Of a DNA stretch of 64,000 nt, positions 1 through 12,000 are shown in pieces (position 1 is the stretch's first letter; every line of letters starts with the position of its first letter). The stretch is from Malus domestica (Eukaryota > Streptophyta > Magnoliopsida > Rosales > Rosaceae), in assembly GCF_042453785.1 (NCBI RefSeq), contig NC_091675.1, positions 20,446,501-20,510,500 on the forward strand, given 5' to 3'. Both the position numbers and the translations under genes were made by a program. The notes under the pieces are model-generated. The model ran no database searches. It saw only the letters and a program-made list of their open reading frames with translations, and was not told the origin of the DNA.

Positions 1-48
1 CAGACCAGCCACCGGTGCACCGCCGCCAATCAACCATCCCGAGTTCCA

Positions 49-3000
49 ATGCCGACGTCGTCTTCGTTCTCGCTCTTTCTAACGACGATGCTCTGGACGC
101 TCGCTTCTGCCTTTATGAATCCCCGAACTTTTCTTCAGCTGGGGAGCTCGTCCGGAGCCAGAGGCACTGGCAATTACTTGACGACGGAGGAGTTCTGGTT
201 CGATCAGACTCTCGACCACTTCTCGCCCTACGACAGCGGCAAATTCCCGCAGCGCTACTACGAATTTCTCGACTACTTCAGAACGCCTGACGGACCCATT
301 TTTCTCAGAATTTGCGGAGAAGCCGCGTGCAGCGGCATTGCTAACGATTACCTTAGTGTAAGTTCTAATTTTTCAAATTTTTGTGGAAAATTTGTAAATT
401 TGTAAATGTGGAAGAAAGATTGGATTTTTGGGAATTTAATTGAAGTCCCATTGTGCAGGTGTTGGCTAAGAAGTTTGGGGCAGCTGTGGTTTCGCCTGAG
501 CATCGATACTACGGAAAAAGCTCTCCTTTCAAATCGCATACAACGGAGAATTTGAGGTACTTGTCATCCAAGCAAGCTCTTTTCGATTTGGCGGTTTTTC
601 GTGAGTTTTACCAGGCAAGCCCCATTTGTGAAGTTTATGAATTTGTTGTAGATATTTTACCGAATTGAGCATGTTATTTAGTGTTTTCTTTTTATATTTT
701 ACTTTGTGTGATTATTTGTAGAATTCATTAAATGTGAAGCTGAATAAGACCAAGGGTGAAAATCCATGGTTTGTGTTTGGTGTTTCGTATGCGGGAGCTC
801 TTAGTGCGTGGTTTCGGGTTAAATTCCCGCATTTGACATGTGGAAGTGTTGCAAGTTCTGCTGTTGTTGGAGCTGTTTATAACTTCACTGAATTTGACCA
901 GCAGGTGATCACTGTGTTAATTTGGCATTTTCTCCTTTAAGGCAAAAGAATGAGATTGTAGTCGCTTAACTACAACACTCTCCGAATGCAGGTTGGTGAG
1001 TCTGCAGGTCCACAATGTAAAGCTGCACTGCAAGAAACTAATCGTCTTGTTGAACAAAGGCTTGCTACTAACCGGAAAGCAGTAAAGGTGTCGTTTGGTG
1101 CAACGCAGGTTGGATTTTTCATCCTTTTTAGTCACCATTAGTAAATCTGAATCATGATGTACTTCGAAGCACAATCCGGATTCATGCCTGTAGGAGTTTC
1201 TTCTTCACTTCTCACCTTGCATCTTGACCTTAAGTTTGTGTGCAGCTTGATATTGATGATGATTTTATGTATTTTCTGGCCGATGCTGCTGTTACAGCGG
1301 TAAATGTTACTTCTTTCTTAGTTTTGTCACTCAGTTTGCACTCTATCGAACTGGTGGTGATTATTTGTTTAATAATTTGCAGTTTCAATCCGGAATTCCG
1401 GATAAGTTATGCTCCCCTCTTGTTCAAGCAAAGACAAATGAAGAGGATTTGGTGGTATGTTCCTCTTCTCACCTTTCCATTTGGTTCTTTAATTGAAATA
1501 ATCTTGGTCCACTGTGCTCTATATGTAATCACACAGTTATGTTCTATAATGAGCCCTTGGTTACTGAGCTTGTCTTACGGGCAGCATGTTTACCTTGCAT
1601 TGTCCAAATAAATAACCCCTTTATGTCAAATCTCTAACTTCAAACTTAGCAGTAGTATGAAAATTTCATGCGCATTTCCTCTGGTATTCATAGTGTACGC
1701 TGTATAATATTTTCATTTTAAACTTCAGTGAAAAGTAAGAATGATGGGGAAAAAAAAAAAAAAAAAACTATTTCGTAACTTGTAAGCCGTGCCAATAATC
1801 GTGGTTCTTGGACTTAAGCTTTATGAAGATGCCTATATCAAGCTTCTCTAGTTGTGTAATGTTGCTAATGGCAAAAACTTAATCTTCTTGCAGGAAACAT
1901 ATGCTAGATACGTTAAAGATCATTATCTGGGAAGTTTTGGTGTTGATGTCGAAACATATAATCAGAAGCACTTGAAGAATACTGCTATTAGTGAGGGCAG
2001 TTCTGATAGATTGTGGTGGTTCCAAGTTTGTACTGAAGTTGCATATTTTCAGGTGGCACCTGCAAATGATAGCATCCGGTCTTCAAAAATTGACACAAGG
2101 CATGTTTCTGAAAATATTTTTGATCTAAATACTATTTTTCTACTTATGCTTTTTCTACAGACCTGTAGAATGTTCAACTCGGTAGCTCCTGTATGCATCT
2201 CTGATTGATAGTTTGACATCGTTGCAGATACCATTTAGACCTTTGCAAGAGTGTTTTCGGAGAGGGCATCTATCCTGATGTTGTTGCAACAAATCTATAC
2301 TATGGAGGCAAAAAAATTGCAGGTCAAGGACATTGATCTCTCTTTGCCTATCTATATGTTTTCCTAGTAATTACATATTACTATTTCAGTAGCATAAGTT
2401 CTATCTACCCTTTCATCTCGGCCCTCAACCTTATCCCTTCTCCTCCTGCCCTGCTGCCTACCAGAAAACCCCTAATAGCTGAAGGCATTTCTTGTTGGGG
2501 GCATAAAAAGACTTCACTACTTTGGAGATGTTTATCTCACAAAGAAGAATGTAATGCAGCGGAATTGATAGGCAAGAGAAAGAAAGAATACTCAAGGTAT
2601 TACACAAGATTTTTATTCACTCACAAACTTATTACAAGAGGAAACACTCAAACGCTCTTAGAAGCTTTGTTGCTTCTTCTCACTTCTCACTACTTGCTCT
2701 CTTGGTTGTTTCAAATGGTGTGGATGCCTTCTCCTTTTATAGGCATGGATGGAACCTTGGAGAAGCATGGAAGCATCATGCTAGAGATATCTAGATAATT
2801 CCACTACCTTCCTAAGTTAGAATTATCTACATTAATCTTGTATGTTGGTGGAATCCTCACCATTCTTCTAGACTCTTCCACCAACTTGAATTTGGTAGAA
2901 TTCTCTAGCATGTGCATGGATCTTTCTTTGTGTATGGACTGGATCAATTGTCTTGGGCCAAGACAAGATTACATTTCAACATCCCCCCTTAATCTTGTCT

Positions 3001-6000
3001 TGTGACGCCGATTGATTTCCTCAATCTAACAAAGTCTTTTTGTTTGAGTGGCTTGGTGAATATGTCAGCGACTTGGTCTTGAGACTTCACGTATTCCACT
3101 TGCACATCCTTTCTTGCAATACACTCTCTTATGTAATGATAGCGGGTATCTATGTGTTTGCTCCTGTCATGGAAAACTGGATTCTTTGCTAAAGCTATTG
3201 CAAACTTGTTGTCGACATAGATCTCTGTTGGCTCTTCTTGTGTAATACTTTGAGTATTCTTTCTTTCTCCTGCTTATCAATTCCGCTACGTTACATTCTT
3301 CTTGGTGAGATAAATATCTCCAAAGTAGTGAAGTCTTTTTAAGCCCCAACAACTAGAAGAATGGTGAGGATTCCACCAACATACAAGCTTAGTGTAGATA
3401 ATTCTAGCATAGGAAGGTAGTGGAATTATCTAGATATATCTAGCATGATGTTTCCATGCTTCTTCAAGGTTCCATCCATGCCTATAAAAGGAGAAGGCAT
3501 CCACACCATTTGTAACAACCAAGGGAGTAAGTAGTGAGAAGTGAGAATAAGCAACAAAGCTTCTAAGAGTGTTTGAGTATTTCCTCTTGTACTAAGTTTG
3601 TGAGTGAATAAAAATCTTGTGTAATACATTGAGTGTTCTTTCTTTCTCTTGCCTATCAATTCCGCTGCATTACATTCTTCTTTGTGAGATAAACGTCTCC
3701 AAAGTAGTGAAGTCTTTTTAAGCCCCAACAAAGTGGTATCACAGCTATGGCTAGCAACGTTATGGCAGCCTTCCAAGTTCCAGTGCTCGACAACAACAAC
3801 TTCGATAATTGGAGTATCAAAATGAAGGCCCATTTGGGAGCACATGATGTATGGGAAGTCGTGGAGAAAGGCTACACTTAGCCAGAAGATGAAGCTACTA
3901 TGTCCCAACCCCATAAGGAGAGTTTGAAATATTCAAGAAAGAGAGACAAGAAGGCTCTCTACCTAATCTACCAAGCATTAGATGACAATGACTTTGAGAA
4001 GGTCTCGAGTGCAACCTCTGCCAAGCAAGCATGGGAAAAGCTTCAAACCTCTTACAAAAGAGCCGAACAAGTGAAAAAGGTTCGTCTTCAAGTACTAAGA
4101 GGTGAGTTCGAATCTCTACAAATGAAAGGGTCTGAATCAATCTCTGATTATTTTTCAAGAGTCTTAGCGGTTTCCAATCAATTAAAAAGAAACGGAGAAA
4201 AATTAGAAGATGTTAGAATTATGGAGAAGATACTACGCTCATTGGACCCCAAGTTCGAGCACATTGTCGTGACGATTGAAGAAACTAAAAACTTGGAAGA
4301 AATTAGTATAAAGCAATTAATGGGTTCGCTACAAGCATATGAAGAGAAACATAAAAAGAGGCAAGGGAATGATAAGCAGCTCCTCAAGACGAATGTTCAG
4401 CCAAAGAAGAAAGAAGAAAGCTTCGATAATGAGAGAAGCCAGTACGAAAGAAGTGGTGGTCGAGGACGCGGACGTGGACATGGACGTGGACGTGGTTGGA
4501 ACTTCAACAACCATAGCAACTACGAAAGAGGAGGAAGCTCAACAAAAGGTCGTGGAAGAGGGCGCTCAAACTTGAGGTATGAAAAATCTCAAGTTCAATG
4601 CTATAACTATCAAAAGTTTGGGCATTATGCTTAGGAATGTAGAGCTCAAAGCAACAGACTTGATGAGAAGGTCAATTATGTGAAAGAAGAGAAAGAAGAT
4701 AATGGCATTGTGCTACTAACATGCAAGAATAATGATGGAGACCAAGACTATACATGGTACCTTGACACCGGCACCAGCAACCACATGTGCGGAAGAAAAA
4801 GCATGTTCGTAGAGCTCAATGAATCGGTAAGTGGCAAAAAAATTTTTGGAGACAAATCCAAAATACCCGTCAAAGAAAAAGGTAACATCCTAATTCCCCT
4901 GAAAAATGGCGGTCACCAATTAATTTCAAATGTCTACTATGTGCCCAATATGAAAAGCAACATTTTGAGCTTGGGTCAACTCTTAGAAAAAGGTTATGAT
5001 ATTCACATGAAAAATTATAGCCTTTTTCTTAGAGATGACAAAGGAAGATTAATTGCCAAGGTGAAAATGTCAAAGAATAGAATATTTCCTATGATTATTC
5101 AAAATGATGTTGCAAAGTGCCTCAAAACATGTTACAAAGACACATCCTGGCTTTGGCATCTTTGTTTTGGGCATCTTAACTTTGGGGGACTGGAGTTATT
5201 ATCCAAGAAGGAGATGGTGAGAGGCTTACCATGCATCAGTCGCCCTGACCAAGCTTGCGAATGATGTTTACTTGGGAAACAGTTCAGGAAAAGCTTTCCA
5301 AAGGAGTCGACCACAATAACCCAGAAGCCACTCGAGCTCATTCACATTGATGTGTGCGGTCCAATAAAACCAAGCTCTTTGGGTAAAAATAATTATTTCC
5401 TTCTCTTCATTGATGATTTTTCAAGGAAAACCTGGGTATATTTCTTGAAGCAGAAATCAGAAGTCTTTGGAGCATTCAAGAAGTTCAAAGCTGCTATAGA
5501 GAAAGAAAATGGTTGCAAGATCAAAGCCATAAGATCTGATCGAGGAGGAGAATTCACTTTGAAGGAATTTCAAGAATTCTGTGAAGCCAATTGAATTCGT
5601 CGACCTTTGACAGTTCCAAGATCCCCTCAACAAAATAGTGTGGCGGAAAGAAAAAATCGAACCATCATCGACATGGCTCGAAGCATGCTCAAAAGTAAGA
5701 GATTGCCTAAAGAGTTGTGGGCAGAAGCTGTAGCATGTGTTGTCTACCTATCAAATCGGTCTCCAACAAGAAGTGTGTGGGGAAAGACTTCGCAAAAAGC
5801 ATGGAGTGGAAGAAAGCCAGGTATCTCTCATCTAAGAGTTTTTGGAAGCATAGCCCATGTACATGTACCAGATGAGAGGAGGATGAAACTCAACGACAAA
5901 AGTGAGAAGTTCATCTTCATCGGTTATGACTCAAATTCAAAAGGTTATAAGCTGTATAATCCAAACAATGGGAAGACGGTGATTAGTCGAGACGTGACAT

Positions 6001-9000
6001 TCGATGAAGAAGGACAATGAGATTTTGGCTCTCATGCAGGTGATCTTCACTTCTTTCCTCAGTTTGAAGAAGAGAATGAACAAGGGATGATGGAGCAAGC
6101 AAGAGAGGTTCAACAAGAATCCACTACTCCACCTGTTTTACCAACATCAACCAATCATGGCAATTCACCAGCATCAGCATCGTCAAGTGGGAACCTAAAT
6201 GAAAGAGAAGTACCACGCACAAGAAGTCTACAAGATCTCTATGAGGTAGCTGAAAAACTTGATAATCCTACACTTTTCTATCTCTTTGCTGATTGTGAAC
6301 CAGTTGACTTCCAAGAAGTAGTGCAAGATACTAAGTGGTGGAAAGCAATGAATGAAGAAATTGAAGCAATCCATAAAAACAATACATGGGAACTCGATAT
6401 TCTTTCGAAATGACACAAAGCTATCGGAGTCAACTGGGTGTATAAGACAAAGAAGAATGCCAACGAAGAGGTCGAAAGATACAAGGCGAGATTAGTGGCA
6501 AAGGGCTATAGTCAAAGAGCCGGAATCGACTCTGATGAGGTATTTGCACCCATTGCTCGGTTGGAAACTATACGATTACTAATTTCTTTGGCAGCTCAAA
6601 ACAAATGGAAGATTCAACAAATATATGTGAAGTTCGCTTTCCTAAATTGAGTCATTGAAGAAGAAGTCTACATTCAGCAACCATCAGGCTATGAAATCAA
6701 AAGGCATGAAGATAAAGTTCTGAAGCTGAAGAAAGCCCTCTATGGGTTAAAACAAGCGCCACGAGCATGGAATAGTCGCATTGACAAGTACTTCCAAGAA
6801 AATAACTTCACCAAGTACCCTCATGAACATGCTCTCTATGTCAAAGTCAAAGATGGAGATATTCTAATTGTGTGCTTATATGTGGATGATCTAATCTTCA
6901 CCAGAAGTAATTCAAGCATGTATGAAGAGTTCAAGAGAGTGATGACCAAAGAATTCGAGATGACCCGACATCGGGTTGATGGCATACTACCTAGGCATTG
7001 AAGTCAAGCAGAACAAAGAAGGCATTTTCATCTCCTAAGAAAGCTACACAAAGGAGATACTAAAAAAGTTTAAAATGGAAGACTGCAAGCCCATAAGCAC
7101 GCCAATGGAGTGCGGAGTCAAACTAACCAAGCATGACGAAGGAGAAAGTGTAGATCCAACATTTTTCAAGAGTTTAGTTAGAAGCTTGTGCTACTTGACA
7201 TGCACAAGACTAGAAATTCTCTATGCCGTCGGATTAGTCAGTCGCTACATGGAGAATCCCACAACTACACACTTGAAGACCGCCAAAAGAATGCTTCGAT
7301 ACCTTAAGGGGGCGTTTGTTTCACCTCCTTAGAAGGGACTGGACTGGACTGGACTACAGTCCCATGTTTGATAGGTGTTGGGACTAAGTTAAGTGGGACT
7401 AAAGGGGACTCGTGTGGACTACGGGGCTCGCTAGGTAGTCTTAGCGAGACCCCCCAAATACCACCGGATTGCTAAGATCGTTGCTCTGCTCGACTCCTCA
7501 GCGCTTTGCTCGACTGCTCACCCTGCTCGACAACCTCACCGGACCATCCCAGGACAACCGCCGCGTCCTCGTAAATCGCCGCTTTCATTTCCTTCTTCCT
7601 CACTGCCTCGCACATTAAAAAATCCAAAACATCCAACCCCAGATTCGGAGTCCACAACCTTCCACAACCCACAAACAGAGACAAATTTAACAAAGAAGAC
7701 AGAATCCAAACAAAAAAATAGCAGCAGAGAAGACAGAATCCAACCCCAGATTCGGAGTCCACAACCTCCGAATTCTGCAAAATGAAGAATCGAGCTTCGT
7801 TTTTCTCGTTTGTCCACCGGGTCTTCCTCTTCGATTTGTCCACCAGGTCTTCCTCTTCGATTTGTCCTCCACCGGGTCTTCCTCTTCGTTTTTCTCCTCC
7901 TCTGGTGGACAAGCCCGACGATCCCATGAACAAAAACCAGAAAAACGAAGCTCGATTCTTCATTTTGCAGAATTTTTTTGGCAATTAATCAGAAAAAAGA
8001 GGAAAGGGACGGAGAGTGTGGGACGGAGAGAACGAGGAAGAAAATGATGGAGGCTTCCAGAGAGAGGGAGAGTATTATTAGAAGAAAAAAAAGATAGAAT
8101 TAATTAATATAATATTATTAGATATGAATTAAAAAATATAAAATATTGTAGTTTGTTATTATCCTTCTTTTTAGTCCGACACTGCACCAAACGCTTCATT
8201 AAATCAGTCCAGCTTAGTCTAGTCTAAGCCAGTCCAGCTTAGTCCCTGAAGCTAATCCAGTCCGAGATAGTCCGGTGCAACAAACGCACCCTAAAGGTAC
8301 TGTTAACTTTGGCTTGTTCTATTCAAGTTCTAATAACTACAAACTTGTTGGATATAGCGACAGTGATTGGGAGGAGATTCCGACGATAGAAAAAACACTA
8401 CTGGATTTATGTTTTTCATGGGAGACACTGCATTCACATGGATGTCGAAAAAGCAACCGATTGTGACTCTCTCTACCTGCGAAGCTGAATACGTAGCTGC
8501 TACCTCATGTGTCTGTCATGCACTCTGGCTGAGAAACTTGCTGAAAGAATTAAACATGCCACAAGAAGAGCCAACAAAGATCTATGTCGACAACAAGTCT
8601 GTAATAGCTCTAGCAAAGAATCCAATATTCCATGACAGAAGCAAACACATAGATACTCGCTATCATTACAGAATAGAGTGTATTGTAAGAAAGGATGTGC
8701 AAGTGGAATACGTGAAGTCACAAGACCAAGTCGCCGACATATTCACCAAACCACTCAAGCAAGAAGACTTTGTCAGATTAAGAAACACAATCGGCATCAC
8801 AAGACAAGATTAAGGGGGGATGTTGAATTGTAATCTTGTCTTGGCCCAAAGATAATAGATCTAGCCCATGCACAAAGAAAGATCCATGCACATGCTAGAG
8901 AATTCTAGCAAAGTTCAAGTTGGTGGAAGAGTCTAGAAGAATTGTGAGGATTCCACCAACATACAAGATTAGTGTAGATAATTCTAGCATAGGAAGGTAG

Positions 9001-12000
9001 TGGAATTATCTAGATATATCTAGCATGATGTTTCCATGCTTCTCCAAGGTTCCATCCATGCCTGTAAAAGGATAAGGCATCCACACCATTTGTAACAACC
9101 AAGAGAGCAAGTAGTGAGAAGTGAGAAGAAGCAACAAAGCTTCTAAGAGTGTTTAAGTGTTTCCTCTTGTTGTCGACATAGATCTCTGTTGGCTCTTCTT
9201 ATGGCATGCTTAATTCTTTTAGCAAGTTTCTCAGCCAGATTGCATGACAGACACATGAGGTAGCAGCTACGTATTCAGCTTCACAGGTAGAGAGAGTGAC
9301 AATCGGTTGCTTCTTCGACATCCATGTGAATGTAGTGTCTCCCATGAAGAACACAAATCCAGTAGTACTTTTGTTATTGTCGGAATCTCCTGCCCAATCA
9401 CTGTCGCTGTATCCAACAAGTTTGTAATTATTAGAGCTTGAATAGAACAAGCCAAAGTTAACAGTACCTTTAAGGTATCGAAGAATTCTTTTGGCGGTCT
9501 TCAAATGTGTAGTTGTGGGATTCTCCATGTAGAGACTGACTCATCCGACGGCATAGAGAATATCTAGTCTTGTGCAAGTCAAGTAGCGCAAGCTTCCAAC
9601 TAAACTCTTGAAAAATGTTGGATCTACACTTTCTCCTTCGTCATGCTTAGTTAGTTTAACTCCGCACTCCACTGGTGTGCTTATGGGCTTGCAGTCATCC
9701 ATTTTGAACTTTTTCAGTATCTCCTTTGTATAGCTTTCTTGGGATATGAAAATGCCTTCTTCGTTCTGCTTGACTTCAATGCCTAGGTAGTATGCCATCA
9801 GCCCGATGTCAGTCATCTCGAATTCTTTGGTCATCACTCTCTTGAACTCTTCATACATGCTTGGATTACTTCCGGTGAAGATTATATCATCCACATATAA
9901 GCACACAATCAGAATATCTTCATCCTTGACTTTGACGTAGAGAGCATGTTCATGAGGGCACTTGATGAAGTTGTTTTCTTGGAAGTACTTGTCGATACGA
10001 CTTTTCCATGCTCGTGGCACTTGTTTTAACACATAGAGGGATTTCTTCACCTTCAGAACTTTGTCTTCATGCCCTTTGATTTCATAGCCTGACGGTTGCT
10101 GAATGTAGACTTCTTCTTCAAGGACTCCATTTAGGAAAGCGGACTTCACATCCATTTGTTGAATCTTCCATTTGTTTTGAGCTGCCAAAGAAATTAGTAA
10201 TCGTATAGTTTCCAACAAAGCAACGGGTGCAAATACCTCATCATAGTCAATTCCGGCTCTTTGACTATAGCCCTTCGCCACTAATCTCGCCTTGTATCTT
10301 TCGACCTCTCCGTTGGCATTCTTCTTTGTCTTATACACCTACTTGACTCAGATGGCTTTGTGTCCTTTCGGAAAAATAGCGAGTTCCCATGTATCGTTCT
10401 TTTGGATTGCTTCAATTTCTTCATCCATTGCTTTCCTCCACTTAGCATCTTGCACTGCTTCTTAGAAGTCAACTGGTTCATAATCAGCAAAGAGATAGAA
10501 AAATGTAGGATTATGGAGTCTTTCAGCTACCTTATAGAGATCTCGTAGACTTCTTGTGCATGGTACTTCTCTTTCATTTAGACCCTCACTTGATAATGCT
10601 GATGCTGGTGAATTACCATGATTGGTTGATATTGGTGAAGCAGGTGGAATGGTGGACTCTTGTTGAACCTCTCTTGCTCCATCATCCCTTGTTCATTCTC
10701 TTCTTCAAACTAAGGAAAGAAGTGAAGATCACTTGCATGAGAGCTAAAATCTCATTCTTTTTCTTCATCGAATGTCACATCTCGACTAATCATCGTTTTC
10801 CCATTGTTTGGATTATACAGCTTATAGCCTTTTGAATTTGAGTCATAGCCGATGAAGATGAACTTCTCATTTTTTTCGTCGAGTTTGGTTCTCCTCTCGT
10901 CTGGTACATGTACATAGGCTATGCTTCCAAAAACTCTTAGATGAGAGATACCTGGCTTTCTTCCACTCCATGCTTCTTACGAAGTCTTTCCCCACATACT
11001 TCTTGTTGGGGACCGATTGGATAGGTAGACAGCATATGCTACAACTTTTGCCCATAACTCCTTAGGCAATCTCTTGCTTTTGAGCATGCTTCGAGCCATG
11101 TCGAGGATGGTTCGATTTTTTCTTTCCGCCACACCATTTTGTTGAGGGGATCTTGGAACTGTCAAAGGTCGACGAATTCCATTAGCTTCACAGAATTCTT
11201 GAAATTCCTTTGAAGTGAATTCTCCTCCTCGATCAGATCTCATGGCTTTGATCTTGCAACCACTCTCATTTTCTACAGCGGCTTTGAATTTCTTGAATGC
11301 TCCAAAGACTTCTGATTTTTGCTTCAAGAAATATACCCAGGTTTTTCTTGAAAAATCATTAATGAAGAAAAGGAAATAATTATTTTTACCCAAAGAGTTT
11401 GGTTTTATTGGACCGCACGCATCGGTGTGAATAAGCTCGAGTGGCTTCTGGGCTCTTGTGGTTGACTCATTTGGAAAGCTTTTCCTGAACTGTTTCCCAA
11501 GTAAACATCCTTCGCAAGCTTGATCAGGGCGATTGATGCACGGTAAGCCTCTCACCATCTCCTTCTTGGATAATAACTCCAGTCCCCCAAAGTTAAGATG
11601 CCCAAAACGAAGATGCCAAAGCCAGGATGTGTCTTTGTAACATGTTTTGAGGCACTTTGCAACATCATTTTGAATATTCATAGAAAACATCCTATTCTTT
11701 GACATTTTCACCTTGGCAATTAATCTTCCTTTGTCATCTCTAAGAAAAAGGCTATAATTTTTCATGTGAATATCATAACCTTTTTCTAAGAGTTCACCCA
11801 AGCTGAAAATGTTGCTTTTCATATTGGGCACGTAGTAGACATTTGAAATTAATTGGTGACCGCCATTTGTCAGTGGAATTAGGATGTTACCTTTTCCTTT
11901 GACGGGTATTTTGGATTTGTCTCCAAAAGAAACGTTGCCACTCACCGATTCATTGAGCTCTACGAACATGCTTCTTCTTCCGCACATGTGGTTGCTGGCG

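Larger units (their letters stand above)
3240..9165 (+). mobile_element. Copia-B: circularly permuted Ty1/copia element nested in Copia-A
   Basis: This is the same family as Copia-A, in the opposite orientation. The order on the + strand is: 3' part of an LTR (3240-3351), second LTR lacking its first ~130 bp (3352-3730), internal region (3731-8820, including a Harbinger-like insert), then 5' part of an LTR (8821-9165). No LTR is complete, and the two outer pieces together make one LTR minus ~25 bp. It is flanked by a 35-bp direct repeat of Copia-A sequence (3205-3239 and 9166-9200) rather than the usual 5-bp TSD. The arrangement is what a linearised 2-LTR circle would give; that is an inference. 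Confidence 0.85.

Noticed and set aside
7472..7984. 170-codon minus-strand ORF in the Harbinger-like element
   Set aside because: It spans minisatellite-like repeats and has no transposase motif or recognisable domain.
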